A stretch of 64,000 bases of DNA from assembly GCF_007744075.1 (NCBI RefSeq), contig NZ_CP036266.1:6185748-6249747 (forward strand), read 5' to 3'. Shown here piece after piece: positions 18,663 to 29,190 of the stretch. Both the position numbers and the translations under genes were made by a program. The notes under the pieces were generated by a model. It was not told the DNA's origin. It did not search any database and worked only from the letters and a program-made list of their open reading frames with translations. Source of the stretch: Gimesia chilikensis. GTDB taxonomy: Bacteria > Planctomycetota > Planctomycetia > Planctomycetales > Planctomycetaceae. Positions within the stretch are counted from its first letter, which is position 1, and each line of letters opens with the position of its first letter.

Positions 18663-19325
18663 TCAGACGATTCCTGAACCGAAAGAGTCACCCTGGGCAC
18701 CCGGTTCACGATTCTGCGAAGTAACCCTGTCGGCGGCTGGCTGATCGGCCGGATTATGATGGGGTGGTTTCCCATCCGAGCGGTCCTCAGCAGCATCAAT
18801 TCGAAATACCTGACCGTTCTTGCGGTGAACGGTCGATTCCGTGCGGGAGGACTGGACCAGAGGTGTCTCGTCGTAGTCCTCTTCGTAGGGTCCGAGCCGC
18901 GCGTAATCTTCTTCGCCGAAATCATCATAGCGGCAGATGTAACCTTCCTGCTGCGCGGAGACGCGCTCTTCCTCATACGCCTTGAGGACCTCTTCCTGGA
19001 TCAATTCCCGGCATTCGGAATTGATGGGATGCGCGATGTCGGCATAGAGACGGGCGCGACCGGCGTCATCTTTGTCCGCCCGGTTTTCATCCAGACGCAC
19101 GCCACACTGGTTACAGAACGAGGCGCGCAGATGGTTCTTGGTATGACACTTGGGACAACGATCCATCAGCTTGCGGCTGGGCATCGCCACGAAGGCACCT
19201 TTGGCCCCCTGAATGATTTTCAGATCCCGGATGACGAATGAGACGTCGAAAGTAATTGAGCAGAATGCCAGCAATCTTTCGTGTGGGTCATTCATCAATT
19301 TGATGCGTACTTCACTGATCTCCAT
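18663..19325 (-). CDS. spoVG: SpoVG-family protein with zinc-ribbon insertion
   Basis: 220 residues against about 95 in Bacillus SpoVG, a nucleic-acid-binding regulator of septation and gene expression. The core is clear: [10 protein letters not shown] at the start, [28 protein letters not shown] and later [13 protein letters not shown] zinc ribbon of two CxxC pairs (Cys57, Cys60, Cys71, Cys74) interrupts the domain just after MPSRKLMD. Beyond residue 125 lies a long acidic and polar tail with no recognised fold. The gene follows ispE after 38 bases. ispE and spoVG are also close in Bacillus, which supports the call. Cytoplasmic. Confidence 0.92.
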   Translation of the reverse strand: MEISEVRIKLMNDPHERLLAFCSITFDVSFVIRDLKIIQGAKGAFVAMPSRKLMDRCPKCHTKNHLRASFCNQCGVRLDENRADKDDAGRARLYADIAHPINSECRELIQEEVLKAYEEERVSAQQEGYICRYDDFGEEDYARLGPYEEDYDETPLVQSSRTESTVHRKNGQVFRIDAAEDRSDGKPPHHNPADQPAADRVTSQNREPGAQGDSFGSGIV

Positions 19326-19363
19326 GGCCTCACTCCATTTGTGCCAAATTTTAAATTGCTCAT

Positions 19364-20278
19364 CTATAGTCGGTTCTGGACAACAAATACATGCCCTTTC
19401 ACTGTGGATCGTAATCGCGCAGCGACCTGGGAAGCCTGTGCCCGATTCTGGCAGACACCAAAATAGGCCGTTCCGCTTCCACTCATCATATGCCCCAAAA
19501 CAGATTGTTTTGAGAAGTAATCTTTTAAAATTAATATATCCGAATTCAGCTGTTCCGCAGGCGCCTGCAGATCATTCAACATGAGGTGGGAAATTGAATG
19601 AAACTGCCCAGAAGCCAGATCACGCGTCAGACGCTCAACCTGATTATTTGAGTGCGTTCCTACTCGACACTGCCGATAAACGTCCGCCGTGGATAAACCC
19701 GACTGGGGTCGAGCAATCACAAAGTGGAGACATTGGGGAATGGAAACGGGTTCGATCAGTTCACCTCTTCCCCGACAGATGGCTGCATTGCTCTCTGTGA
19801 GAAAGAACGGAATGTCACTCCCCAGCTCGGCCGCCAGACCTCGTAATTCTTCAGGCGACAACCCCAAATGCCATAGTTGATTGGCAGCGAATAAGGCTGC
19901 CGCTGCATCGCTTGATCCCCCTCCGAGTCCAGCCTCTGCAGGAATGCGTTTGATCAACTGGATCCGCAATCCCCGCTGTGTTCCCGTTTTTGCCTGAAGT
20001 AACCGGACAGCACGCACTACCAGGTTATCTTCACCAGTCGGGATCTGCTGGTCTGTGTCTCGTTGGGGCTGAAGTGAATTTGCTTCGGCAACACTCAACG
20101 CAACTTCTGTTGAAGGATCCTCCGTGAAAACTAAAGTGTCGTATATTCCCACCGACAGCATCAACGAAGTAATGTCGTGAAAACCGTCGGGGCGCTTTTT
20201 ATCGATGCTTAAGAACAAATTTAATTTGGCAGGAGCATGAACTGTAACGGAACGTGAATGGGGATAAGAAAAGAGCAT
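19364..20278 (-). CDS. ispE: 4-diphosphocytidyl-2-C-methyl-D-erythritol kinase IspE
   Basis: 304 residues, GHMP kinase. It phosphorylates CDP-methylerythritol in the non-mevalonate isoprenoid pathway. The family start [24 protein letters not shown] (ligand Lys and Asp) and the ATP loop [17 protein letters not shown] (near residues 110-126) are visible, with the C-terminal [11 protein letters not shown]. The start is an ATG at 20278 with a short leader. It forms a likely operon with spoVG. Confidence 0.96.
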   Translation of the reverse strand: MLFSYPHSRSVTVHAPAKLNLFLSIDKKRPDGFHDITSLMLSVGIYDTLVFTEDPSTEVALSVAEANSLQPQRDTDQQIPTGEDNLVVRAVRLLQAKTGTQRGLRIQLIKRIPAEAGLGGGSSDAAAALFAANQLWHLGLSPEELRGLAAELGSDIPFFLTESNAAICRGRGELIEPVSIPQCLHFVIARPQSGLSTADVYRQCRVGTHSNNQVERLTRDLASGQFHSISHLMLNDLQAPAEQLNSDILILKDYFSKQSVLGHMMSGSGTAYFGVCQNRAQASQVAARLRSTVKGHVFVVQNRL

Positions 20279-20518
20279 CCGTCACATTTCCAAAATTCCT
20301 GCGGAACGAATTTCTCGTATATTAAACAGGTCCTCACATAATGAATCGTGAGAGATAAGAGCAGCTTGACCTGATTTTATTTCGATTGCGATACGACGTT
20401 ATAGTTTAAAGATGACTACAACGCAGATTATCGTATCTGTTTATTGAAAATTCGTCAACATCTTTTCCCGGGCGAGGGGATTTACTGCTGGTATAACAGG
20501 GTCCGTTGATGGTTTCTT

Positions 20519-23500
20519 TCAGCCGCTGACTGACTTCAACAGTTGCTGAAATGCCTTCGATTCGACCTGCGCTGACTTCGTAAAGCGAATGCGGGCCTGC
20601 TCGTTACCGCGAGAATCGGTTTTGATTTCGCGTTCACTTCCCAGATCAGCAATTTTACCCAGAGTAATTTTTCCATCGGCGGCCCGAAAAGTGACATCCA
20701 CCCCTTCCCGCCGCTTGGTATGGATTGTCAGAAACGGTTTGCGTTTGCCAGCCTGAACAAAATTGACCAGTGATTTGCTGTCCCATTGAATCGACGAATC
20801 AGCATACGTCTTTTCCAGCACCTCGAAGAGGCTTTCCAGCAGTTCCGGATCCCAGGCAACCCGCTTGTTATTGGGGAAGCCTTTACGGGAGAGATGCCAT
20901 TTCTTTTTGAGCACCTTCCAAGGCATAATTTCGTCTGGCTTGATCTCCTCGCGATGAATCAGCCCCAGGAAGGATTCTGCTGCCGTTTCCAGGAATTCCT
21001 GGAAGGCCGGAGTTTCGATTTCTTCCAGCCAGTGGATGGTGAGTGTGACTTCCTGCCAGGGTCCCTTGAGATTTTTGACCCGCACCCGATTAGACCGCCC
21101 GTAAATGGGAAGTTCATCCAGATCGTCGAGTGACTTCAACGCGAGTTGCTCCCGCAGCGGTTCCTGCTGGAACGTATTGCGTTTGACGCGGAAGCTGAGC
21201 CTTAACAGCCATTCATCGCCGGTGTTCGCGTGCAGGAACCAGCCCTGCTTTTTCACCGGGCCGTTGACTTCGACAATACTGCGATGGTTCCAGTTGATCT
21301 CGCCGAAGCCGTCCTTGTTCTCGATAAAATCAATGATTGATTCGAGTGCAGCGCCTTCCCACTGACAGGCGGCTCCGGAAAGCGAAACATGATCCTGGGT
21401 ATGCCAGCGACGACCATCCTGCTGCCAGGGCATCTGGGCGTCGCGCCCGATCTGTTTGAGATCGAGGTCCCCTTCCTGTTTTTCGCCGAGGCTCTGTGCA
21501 TCGAAGACTTCGCGCTCTGTTCGTTGACCGGAAGCAAGAATCGGCTGCAGAATCTCGCCGGTATACGATCGGAGCAGGACCGGTAGTTTTGATTTGCGGG
21601 TGCTTCGGGACTTCGTCTGCTTCTGATAAGCCTTCGCATGTTCGACCAGCTTTTCGGGTGTGCCGGCGGCGATGATCTGACCACCGCCGCTGCCGGCTTC
21701 CGGACCGACGTCTACCAGCCAGTCTGCGGTCTTAATCACATCGAGATTGTGTTCGATGACAATCACCGTGTTGCCGAGTTCCACCAGGCTGTTTAAGACT
21801 TTGAGCAGTTTGGCGATATCGTCAAAGTGGAGACCGGTCGTTGGTTCATCCAGCAGGTAGAGTGTCTTACCCGTATTGGGACGTGCGAGTTCTGCTGCCA
21901 GCTTCACCCGCTGCGATTCACCGCCGGAAAGAGTGGGCGCCGATTGTCCAAGGGTGAGGTAATCCAGACCGATGGCGCACAGGGTTTCCATCGTGCGACG
22001 GATGGCGGGAATGTTGCTGAACAGTTCCGCGACTTCGCCGATCGACATCTCCAGCACATCCGCGATGGACTTGCCTTTGTATTTGACCGAGAGCGTTTCC
22101 TGGTTGTAACGTTTGCCGTTACAGGTTTCACAGGTCACCCAGACATCGGGCAGGAAGTGCATCTCAATACACCGCTGACCGTTGCCCTCACAGTCTTCAC
22201 AACGGCCCCCGGATCGGTTAAAGCTGAAGCGGCCGGGTTGATAGCCGCGCACCTTCGCTTCCGGCAGTCGCGAGAAGAGTTCGCGAATCTGATCGAACAC
22301 ACCGGTATAAGTCGCGGGGTTTGATGCGGGTGTGTTCCCCAGGGGACGCTGATCGACGATGATCGCTTTATTGATCTGATCCAGTCCCAGCAGATCCTGG
22401 TAGGGACCGGGGGCTTCCTTGGCGCGATGCAGTTTTTTCGTCACCGCCCGGGCCAGTGTTTCTTCGATGAGTGAACTCTTACCCGATCCGGAAACGCCTG
22501 TAATACAGGTGAATGAGCCGAGCGGAATCTGAAGATCGACGGACTGCAGATTGTGGTGGCGGGCGCCGGTCAGTTCCAGCCAGTGTCCGGTGGGCGAAAG
22601 CGGAACGTCTGCTTTCCCCTGTTTTTCATAGATCACACGCCGCTCACTGGGGATGGCAATCGTCCTCTGATCGGCCAGATACTGACCGGTCATCGACTTT
22701 TTGCTACGCTTCAACTGCTTTGGGGAACCTTTTCCGACAATCGTCCCGCCAAAGCGGCCGGCACCGGGCCCGAAATCATAGAGACAGTCAGACGCTTCAA
22801 GCACTTCGCGGTCATGCTCGACCATCACAATTGTATTGCCGATGTCCCGCAGTTTTTTCAGCGTGTTAATCAGGCGCGTGTTATCGCGCGGATGCAGACC
22901 GATGGTCGGTTCGTCCAGCACATACAGGACCCCGGTCAGTGAACGTCCCACCTGCCCGGCCAGGCGAATGCGCTGACTCTCTCCGCCGGAGAGGGTCGGC
23001 AGCGGACGGCTCAAGGTGAGGTAATCGAGCCCCACATCGACAAGGAACTGCAGACGACTGGTGGCTTCCTTGATCAGGTCACCGGCGATCTGTTTTTCAC
23101 GCTTGTTGAGTTTCGCCTGTTTGATAAAGTCCAGAGCGGCCTGCAGCGGTAGATCACAAAACTGGCCGATCGTCTTACCCTGGAAGCGGACGGCGGCAGC
23201 ATCCGTGCGGAGGCGGCTGCCATTACAGACCGAACAGGGAACTTCGCCAGTCATCTCATGCAGACGACTGCGGAACGCGAATGATAATCGCGACGCTTCC
23301 TCAATCGCCGGGTAGAGCCCCTTAAACTGGAACTGAATTTTGCCACTTTCATCCAGGGGGATCCAGCGTTCTTCGTCGCCGTAGAGAATCACGCGTTGCT
23401 GTTTGACCGTCAATTGATTGAAGGGGACGTCCAGGGGAATCCGGAACTGCCGTGCGATGGCTTCCAGAGTCTGCGCGAACGCAGCGTTGGTACGCGGATC

Positions 23501-26500
23501 GGGCCAGGCGGCGACCGCGGCTTCGCCCAGGCTCCGGTTCGGATCGGGAATCAGTTCCGAGAGGTTCGTACCCAGTTCGGTTCCGAGGCCTTCGCAGTAT
23601 TCACACCAGCCGAGTGGACTGTTGAACGAGTAATTGTGGGGCGTCAGCTCTTCGAAGCTCTGGCCACACTGTTCGCAGAAGTAATACAGGCTGAACGTTT
23701 CGAAATCCCATTCCGGTTCCGGCACATCGTCTTCACAGTAGCAGGCATACATCAGCCCTTCCCCAAGAGCCAGCGCCGATTCGACAGAGTCTGCTATGCG
23801 GGAGCGGTTTTTCGCAGCCACGGTGATGCGGTCGATCACAACTTCGACTTCATGACGACGGCGACGGTCGATATCCGGAACGTCTTCCAGGCGATACGTG
23901 GTGCCGTCAATGCGAACGCGACGGAAGCCCTGCGTGTTGAGTTTCTCCCAGAGCGTGTCGTATGCCTGCCCGACATTGATATCGACGGGAGCGAGAATCA
24001 GCAGCTTCGTCCCCTCTTCCATATCCAGAATTCGCTGGATGACTTCGTCGGTGGTTTGTGTTTCGACGGGAACGTCACAATCGGGACAGTACATCTTCCC
24101 GAGTCGGGCGTAGAGTACGCGGAGATAATCATAGATCTCAGTGACCGTGCCGACCGTGGAGCGGGGAGAATGGCCGGTGGTTTTCTGCTCGATGGCGATT
24201 GCCGGAGAGAGGCCGTGAATGTGTTCGAATTTGGGCTTGGGCATCTGTCCCAGGAACTGCCGGGCATAGGCTGACAGCGATTCGACATACCGCCGCTGGC
24301 CTTCTGCGTAGAGCGTATCCATCGCCAGTGAACTTTTACCACTTCCGCTGGGACCACAGAAGACGTTCATCTGGTCGCGGGTGATCTGCACATCCAGATT
24401 CTGCAGGTTGTGCTGGCCGGCACCGCGGATCGTGATCTCCCGGCTGTCTTTGGGAGAGGCGCCGTTGGATTTCGGGACGGCGGACTGCCAGCGATGGTGC
24501 GGATTATTGAGCGTAAGGGTCTGTCTGCCTTTGGCTTTCGCAGGTAACTTCGCGGGAACCAGGTCGGTCTGTTCTTTCAGCGCGAGCCCCGTATAAGACC
24601 AGGGACAGGCGGCGACTTCTTCTGGTGTGCCCTCGATCAGAATCCGGCCTCCCCCTTCGCCCCCCTCGGGTCCCAGGTCGATGACCCAGTCTGCGGTTTT
24701 AATCACGTCCAGGTGATGTTCGACGACGAGCACCGTATTCCCGGCATCGGCCAGGTGGTGCAGGACCTTGAGCAACAGTTTGACGTCGGCAAAATGCAGA
24801 CCGGTGGTCGGTTCGTCCAGCAGATAAAAGGTATTTCCTGTAGAACGTTTCCCCAGTTCGCGGGCCAGCTTGACCCGTTGGGCTTCACCGCCGGAGAGTG
24901 TAGGCGAGGGTTGTCCGAGCTTCAGATAATCCAGTCCGACATCGTGCAGCGATTCCAGCAGCTTCAGAATCTTGGGCACGTTCTGGAAATGTTCGATTGC
25001 CTGCTGGATGTCCATGTCGAGAACTTCCGCGATGCTCGCACCTTTATAACGAATCTCCAGGGTTTCGTGATGGAAACGACGGCCTTCACAGACCGGACAG
25101 GGGACCCAGACATCCGCCAGGAAGTCCATCTCCAGCTTGTTAGCACCGTGGCCTTCGCAGGCTTCACAACGTCCGCCGGGCACGTTGAAACTGAAGCGTC
25201 CCGCTTTGTACCCCCGCATGCGGGAATCGGGCAGTTTGGCATACAGGTCACGAATCAGGTCGAAGACTTTGACATAAGTCGCGGGATTCGAACGCGGGGT
25301 TCGACCGATGGGAGACTGATCGATGTCGATGGCTTTGTCGATCAGTTCCAGACCGGTGACTTTCTGATGTTCGCCGGGGTTCCCCTTCCCTTTATTGACC
25401 TTCTTATTTAGTACAGGCCAGAGAATATCGTTGATCAGAGAGCTCTTACCCGAACCACTGACGCCGGTCACGCAGATCACCCCTTTCGTGGGAATCCGCA
25501 CATCGATGTCTTTCAGGTTATGATGTTTGGCGCCCTTGATGTGGAGCGATTCTTTTTTGACCAGCTTGCGACGGGTTTCCGGGATTTCGATTTTCTCTTT
25601 GCCCGACAGGAAGGCGGCCGTCACACTCTCTTTGGCTTTGAGGACATTCTGATACGTGCCTTCCGCGACGATGTAGCCTCCCCGCACACCGGGGCCGGGA
25701 CCGAAGTCCACAATATGGTCTGCAGCCCGCATCGTCTCTTCATCATGCTCGACCACGATGACGGTATTGCCCTGATCGCGAAGATCACAGAGACTTTCCA
25801 GCAGCATGGTGTTGTCGCGGGGATGCAGGCCGATGGAAGGTTCATCGAGAATGTAGACCACGCCGACCAGTCCACAGCCGATCTGACCGGCGAGCCGGAT
25901 CCGCTGGCTTTCTCCCCCGGAAAGAGTCGGCGCTGTGCGATCGAGGGTCAGGTAATTCAGTCCGCAGCGTAATAGAAAGCCGAGTCGTCCGCGGATTTCT
26001 TTGAGAACTTCTTCTGCGATCAGCAGGCCGGTCTGATCGAGGTCCAGCGTTTCGAAGAAATGGGCAGCTTCCTCGATGCTGAAAGCACAGACTTCCGGCA
26101 GCGTTCTGGTGACCGGGTCCTTATCTTCCTTTTCGGCATAACTGAGCGAGGCAATCCGGACTTGTCGTGCCTGCGAGTTGAGCCGGGTTCCCTGACAACT
26201 GGAGCACTGCACGAAATCCATGTATTTTTCGAGCTGTTTCCGTCGCATCGGGTTACTGGTTTTGCGATAGCTTTCCAGGAGCTCTTCGACATAACCGTCC
26301 CAGGTGCCGCCGTGCTTCCAGACCCCGCCGGAATGACGCCAGCTGAATGTGATGTTCCGCTCCCCCGTTCCAAACAGGAACTGCTGCTGAGCCGCCTCGG
26401 GAAGTTCATTCCAGGGGGTTTTGAGGAAGCTGTCTTCCTCCATTTTCAGGTCGCGTTCGATGGAGCGAGCGACGCCCTGATAGATATGCCGTCTCCACTT

Positions 26501-27490
26501 ACCGACTTTGCTCAAGGGCCCCAGCAGTTCGAAGGCGCCCTTTTGAATCGACTTTGTCTCGCTGGAAAGAATCGCGTCCAGCGGAAAGTCGTACCGCATT
26601 CCGAGCCCGTTACATTCGCCACACATCCCGAGCGGACTGTTGAAACTGAACAGCTGCGGTGTGGGTGGTTCGTAACTGATGCCACAATCGGCACAAGCGT
26701 AGCGCGAGCTATAGAGTTTTTCGGGTGCGGGCTGGTCTGTCTCCTGCTGTCCCGGCTGCGATTTTGACGAGACTTCCTCAACGACGATCAATGTACCGTT
26801 CGACATTTTGAGTGCCAGCTCGACTGATTCGGCCAGTCGGGAACGACTGACTTTGCCGGCGACCAGGCGATCGATGACCACTTCGATGGTGTGCCGCATC
26901 TGGCGATCGAGTTGCAGCTGATCGGAGAGCTGGACCATGCGTCCGTCAACGCGGGCCCTTAGAAAACCCTGCTTGAGCAGATCTTCGAAGAGGTCTTTGT
27001 ATTCCCCTTTCTGCTGCTGGATGAGTGGCGCCAGAATCGAATAGCGGGTCTTATCCGGCATCAGCCCGATGGAATCGATAATCCGCTCGCTGCTCTGCGA
27101 TGTGATCGGCTTACCGCACTTTTCACAGTAACCCTGACCGACCCGGGCGAAGAGCACGCGGAGATAGTCATAGATCTCAGTGATGGTACCGACGGTACTG
27201 CGCGGGTTACGACCGCTCATCTTCTGTTGAATCGAGATGGAGGGTGCCAGTCCCGAAATGGAGTCGACCTCGGGCTTAGGCATCTGTCCGAGGAACTGCC
27301 GGGCATAGCTGGAGAGCGATTCGACGTACCGCCGCTGCCCTTCCGCGTAGAGGGTATCGAAGGCGAGTGAGCTTTTACCCGAACCACTGACGCCCGTCAT
27401 GACGATCAGGCGATTGCGGGGCAGCTGCACACTGACATTCCGCAGGTTGTGTTCACGGGCACCGGTAATGATGATATCTTTTTGTGACAT
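20519..27490 (-). CDS. uvrA: tandem double UvrA excinuclease subunit with C-terminal extension
   Basis: 2323 residues against about 940 for ordinary UvrA, the damage-recognition ATPase of nucleotide excision repair. Two complete UvrA copies lie in one frame, about 1-975 and 1015-1955. All four Walker A sites are intact: GVSGSGKSS at 33-41, a second near 678, GPSGSGKSS near 1048 and a fourth near 1668. Four LSGGE[SA]QR signatures and both pairs of CxxC zinc sites are also present. A further 370 residues at the C-terminus (from about 1955) are not UvrA and not recognised. Dimeric UvrA normally needs two chains, so this may be a covalent pseudo-dimer. Chlamydial UvrA is a known tandem, so the arrangement is not unique. 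No frameshift is seen. Confidence 0.95.
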   Translation of the reverse strand: MSQKDIIITGAREHNLRNVSVQLPRNRLIVMTGVSGSGKSSLAFDTLYAEGQRRYVESLSSYARQFLGQMPKPEVDSISGLAPSISIQQKMSGRNPRSTVGTITEIYDYLRVLFARVGQGYCEKCGKPITSQSSERIIDSIGLMPDKTRYSILAPLIQQQKGEYKDLFEDLLKQGFLRARVDGRMVQLSDQLQLDRQMRHTIEVVIDRLVAGKVSRSRLAESVELALKMSNGTLIVVEEVSSKSQPGQQETDQPAPEKLYSSRYACADCGISYEPPTPQLFSFNSPLGMCGECNGLGMRYDFPLDAILSSETKSIQKGAFELLGPLSKVGKWRRHIYQGVARSIERDLKMEEDSFLKTPWNELPEAAQQQFLFGTGERNITFSWRHSGGVWKHGGTWDGYVEELLESYRKTSNPMRRKQLEKYMDFVQCSSCQGTRLNSQARQVRIASLSYAEKEDKDPVTRTLPEVCAFSIEEAAHFFETLDLDQTGLLIAEEVLKEIRGRLGFLLRCGLNYLTLDRTAPTLSGGESQRIRLAGQIGCGLVGVVYILDEPSIGLHPRDNTMLLESLCDLRDQGNTVIVVEHDEETMRAADHIVDFGPGPGVRGGYIVAEGTYQNVLKAKESVTAAFLSGKEKIEIPETRRKLVKKESLHIKGAKHHNLKDIDVRIPTKGVICVTGVSGSGKSSLINDILWPVLNKKVNKGKGNPGEHQKVTGLELIDKAIDIDQSPIGRTPRSNPATYVKVFDLIRDLYAKLPDSRMRGYKAGRFSFNVPGGRCEACEGHGANKLEMDFLADVWVPCPVCEGRRFHHETLEIRYKGASIAEVLDMDIQQAIEHFQNVPKILKLLESLHDVGLDYLKLGQPSPTLSGGEAQRVKLARELGKRSTGNTFYLLDEPTTGLHFADVKLLLKVLHHLADAGNTVLVVEHHLDVIKTADWVIDLGPEGGEGGGRILIEGTPEEVAACPWSYTGLALKEQTDLVPAKLPAKAKGRQTLTLNNPHHRWQSAVPKSNGASPKDSREITIRGAGQHNLQNLDVQITRDQMNVFCGPSGSGKSSLAMDTLYAEGQRRYVESLSAYARQFLGQMPKPKFEHIHGLSPAIAIEQKTTGHSPRSTVGTVTEIYDYLRVLYARLGKMYCPDCDVPVETQTTDEVIQRILDMEEGTKLLILAPVDINVGQAYDTLWEKLNTQGFRRVRIDGTTYRLEDVPDIDRRRRHEVEVVIDRITVAAKNRSRIADSVESALALGEGLMYACYCEDDVPEPEWDFETFSLYYFCEQCGQSFEELTPHNYSFNSPLGWCEYCEGLGTELGTNLSELIPDPNRSLGEAAVAAWPDPRTNAAFAQTLEAIARQFRIPLDVPFNQLTVKQQRVILYGDEERWIPLDESGKIQFQFKGLYPAIEEASRLSFAFRSRLHEMTGEVPCSVCNGSRLRTDAAAVRFQGKTIGQFCDLPLQAALDFIKQAKLNKREKQIAGDLIKEATSRLQFLVDVGLDYLTLSRPLPTLSGGESQRIRLAGQVGRSLTGVLYVLDEPTIGLHPRDNTRLINTLKKLRDIGNTIVMVEHDREVLEASDCLYDFGPGAGRFGGTIVGKGSPKQLKRSKKSMTGQYLADQRTIAIPSERRVIYEKQGKADVPLSPTGHWLELTGARHHNLQSVDLQIPLGSFTCITGVSGSGKSSLIEETLARAVTKKLHRAKEAPGPYQDLLGLDQINKAIIVDQRPLGNTPASNPATYTGVFDQIRELFSRLPEAKVRGYQPGRFSFNRSGGRCEDCEGNGQRCIEMHFLPDVWVTCETCNGKRYNQETLSVKYKGKSIADVLEMSIGEVAELFSNIPAIRRTMETLCAIGLDYLTLGQSAPTLSGGESQRVKLAAELARPNTGKTLYLLDEPTTGLHFDDIAKLLKVLNSLVELGNTVIVIEHNLDVIKTADWLVDVGPEAGSGGGQIIAAGTPEKLVEHAKAYQKQTKSRSTRKSKLPVLLRSYTGEILQPILASGQRTEREVFDAQSLGEKQEGDLDLKQIGRDAQMPWQQDGRRWHTQDHVSLSGAACQWEGAALESIIDFIENKDGFGEINWNHRSIVEVNGPVKKQGWFLHANTGDEWLLRLSFRVKRNTFQQEPLREQLALKSLDDLDELPIYGRSNRVRVKNLKGPWQEVTLTIHWLEEIETPAFQEFLETAAESFLGLIHREEIKPDEIMPWKVLKKKWHLSRKGFPNNKRVAWDPELLESLFEVLEKTYADSSIQWDSKSLVNFVQAGKRKPFLTIHTKRREGVDVTFRAADGKITLGKIADLGSEREIKTDSRGNEQARIRFTKSAQVESKAFQQLLKSVSG

Positions 27491-27578
27491 GGACCGCGTT
27501 ATACCAAACGGCTGACGCCGGGTTTGAAAACAGCTGACAATGAGGGGATCAAATCGAGCACGGGATTGCAGGGTGGAA

Positions 27579-27983
27579 TCAGATCAGACCATCTCCGAAT
27601 GATTCGTCTGACTCTTCCGCGGGCTGATCCGGTTCTGCGGAGGCGGACGACTCTGTCTGCTCAGAACTTTCCTGGGGAGGGGCTGCTTCCTGCGCCGTGA
27701 TCGATTCGGGCTCAACGGAGGGTTCGGCTTCCAGGGCACGGGCCAAGGCTGCGGCACGTTCTGAGGAAGATTGATCGCTCTCAGCCGTTTCAGCAAAATC
27801 GAAGTGATAGGGATCTTCGTGCAGTTTTCGCTGTTCCTCGATCAGCTGCATGAAGACGGTTTCCCCGTTGACCTGCGTCGATTTGGCAACCACGTCGCCG
27901 CTCAAACGGATCGTCTGACCGGTTTTCGGGCATTTCCAGAGTCGCCTGACATCGAGGTCCAGCTTTATTCCGGGGCCTTTCAT
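27579..27983 (-). CDS. hypothetical protein with acidic low-complexity tail
   Basis: 134 residues. The first 60 ([51 protein letters not shown]) look like a small folded domain with a single Cys. From residue 66 on, the chain is rich in Glu, Ser, Ala and Pro and probably disordered. No known family is recognised. It lies 88 bases upstream of the double uvrA on the same strand, so the two may share a transcript. The ATG is preceded by an AAAGAGA-type site. Confidence 0.7.
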   Translation of the reverse strand: MKGPGIKLDLDVRRLWKCPKTGQTIRLSGDVVAKSTQVNGETVFMQLIEEQRKLHEDPYHFDFAETAESDQSSSERAAALARALEAEPSVEPESITAQEAAPPQESSEQTESSASAEPDQPAEESDESFGDGLI

Positions 27984-28157
27984 GCTGTCTGTCTCTTTGC
28001 TGATGGAGGTTCGAAAATCAACACTTTTCAGATGTGTCTGACTAGATTACACTCTGCAACACTATGAAACATACCTGATGCCGTATCTCCGGTTCAATTG
28101 CTGGCGGCAAAATAATTGAATTGGAAGTTCTTTTGTTCATTAGATCAAGGTTTATCG

Positions 28158-29177
28158 ATGTCTGATTCCGAGCAGTCTGAACCAACTTCCCCTTCCCGTT
28201 TTCCCGCGCGTGCGGATCTGGTTCAGGTGGGACGGGGCCTGCTGATGGGGGGCGCCGATATTATCCCCGGCGTTTCCGGTGGAACGGTAGCGTTGATCCT
28301 GGGCATCTATCAGCGACTGATTACCGCGATCAGCCACTGTGACGCGCGGCTGTTTCAAATGCTGCTTCGGCGCGAATGGTCGGCTGCAGCCCGGCACCTG
28401 GATCTGCGGTTCATCATTCCCCTGGGGATTGGCATTCTGACCGGGGTCGTCAGCCTGGCGAGCCTGATGCATTACCTGCTCGACTATCATCTGCAGCTGA
28501 CACTTTCCCTGTTTTTTGGTCTGATTCTGGCTTCGAGTTTCCTGGTCGCCCAGATGGTGCAGCGCTGGACCGTCTTGAACGTGCTGGCGTTCATTGTCTC
28601 CACGATTGGTGTATATATTCTTGTGGGAGAACATTCGATTAAGCCGCCTGAAGGGAATCTGTATGTTTTCTTCTGTGGCATGATCGCGATCTGTGCGATG
28701 ATTCTCCCCGGCATCAGCGGCGCGCTGATCCTGATTCTGCTGGGCAAATATCACGATGTGACCGGACTGTTGAAGACGATTCCCAGGGAACTGCTCAAGG
28801 GGAACATCGACTGGAACGGCCTGCTGACGGTGCTGGTGTTCGTACTGGGCTGCCTGCTGGGACTGATTCTGTTCAGCAAGGTGCTCCGCTGGCTGCTGCA
28901 CAACCATCACACACTGACGATGGCCGTGCTGTGCGGGTTGATGGTTGGTTCGCTGAGACGGATCTGGCCGTTCAAGGTGGATGTTACGCCTTACACCAGT
29001 GATCAGACTCCGGAAATGGTTCCGTTCAAGCACCGGATTTACGAAAATATCTGGCCGGAATCATTTGGCGGGATGTTCTGGTCATCGATCGCACTCATCG
29101 TCGTGGCGGCCCTGCTCGTCTGGGGGCTGGACCGCCTGTCGCAGAAATACGCGATGCACGATTCTTCAGAAATGTAA
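28158..29177 (+). CDS. DUF368 membrane transporter (PopT-type polyprenyl-phosphate transporter)
   Basis: 339 residues, polytopic. The family signature MGGADIIPGVSGGTVALILGIY (near residues 30-51) and its second inverted copy AMILPGISGALILILLGKY (near residues 178-196) are both present. DUF368 proteins have been linked to recycling undecaprenyl phosphate across the membrane. The ATG at 28158 is chosen because the polar leader MSDSEQSEP is short. An earlier in-frame start at 28116 lacks support. The gene stands alone, and its stop is only 13 bases from that of the convergent FG-GAP gene. Confidence 0.92.
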   Translation: MSDSEQSEPTSPSRFPARADLVQVGRGLLMGGADIIPGVSGGTVALILGIYQRLITAISHCDARLFQMLLRREWSAAARHLDLRFIIPLGIGILTGVVSLASLMHYLLDYHLQLTLSLFFGLILASSFLVAQMVQRWTVLNVLAFIVSTIGVYILVGEHSIKPPEGNLYVFFCGMIAICAMILPGISGALILILLGKYHDVTGLLKTIPRELLKGNIDWNGLLTVLVFVLGCLLGLILFSKVLRWLLHNHHTLTMAVLCGLMVGSLRRIWPFKVDVTPYTSDQTPEMVPFKHRIYENIWPESFGGMFWSSIALIVVAALLVWGLDRLSQKYAMHDSSEM

Positions 29178-29190
29178 GCCGACGGGAATT

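Noticed and set aside
28152-29033. Minus-strand open frame of 293 codons, Gln/His-rich
   Set aside because: It is antisense to the DUF368 gene. Its odd composition is the complement of a hydrophobic protein.
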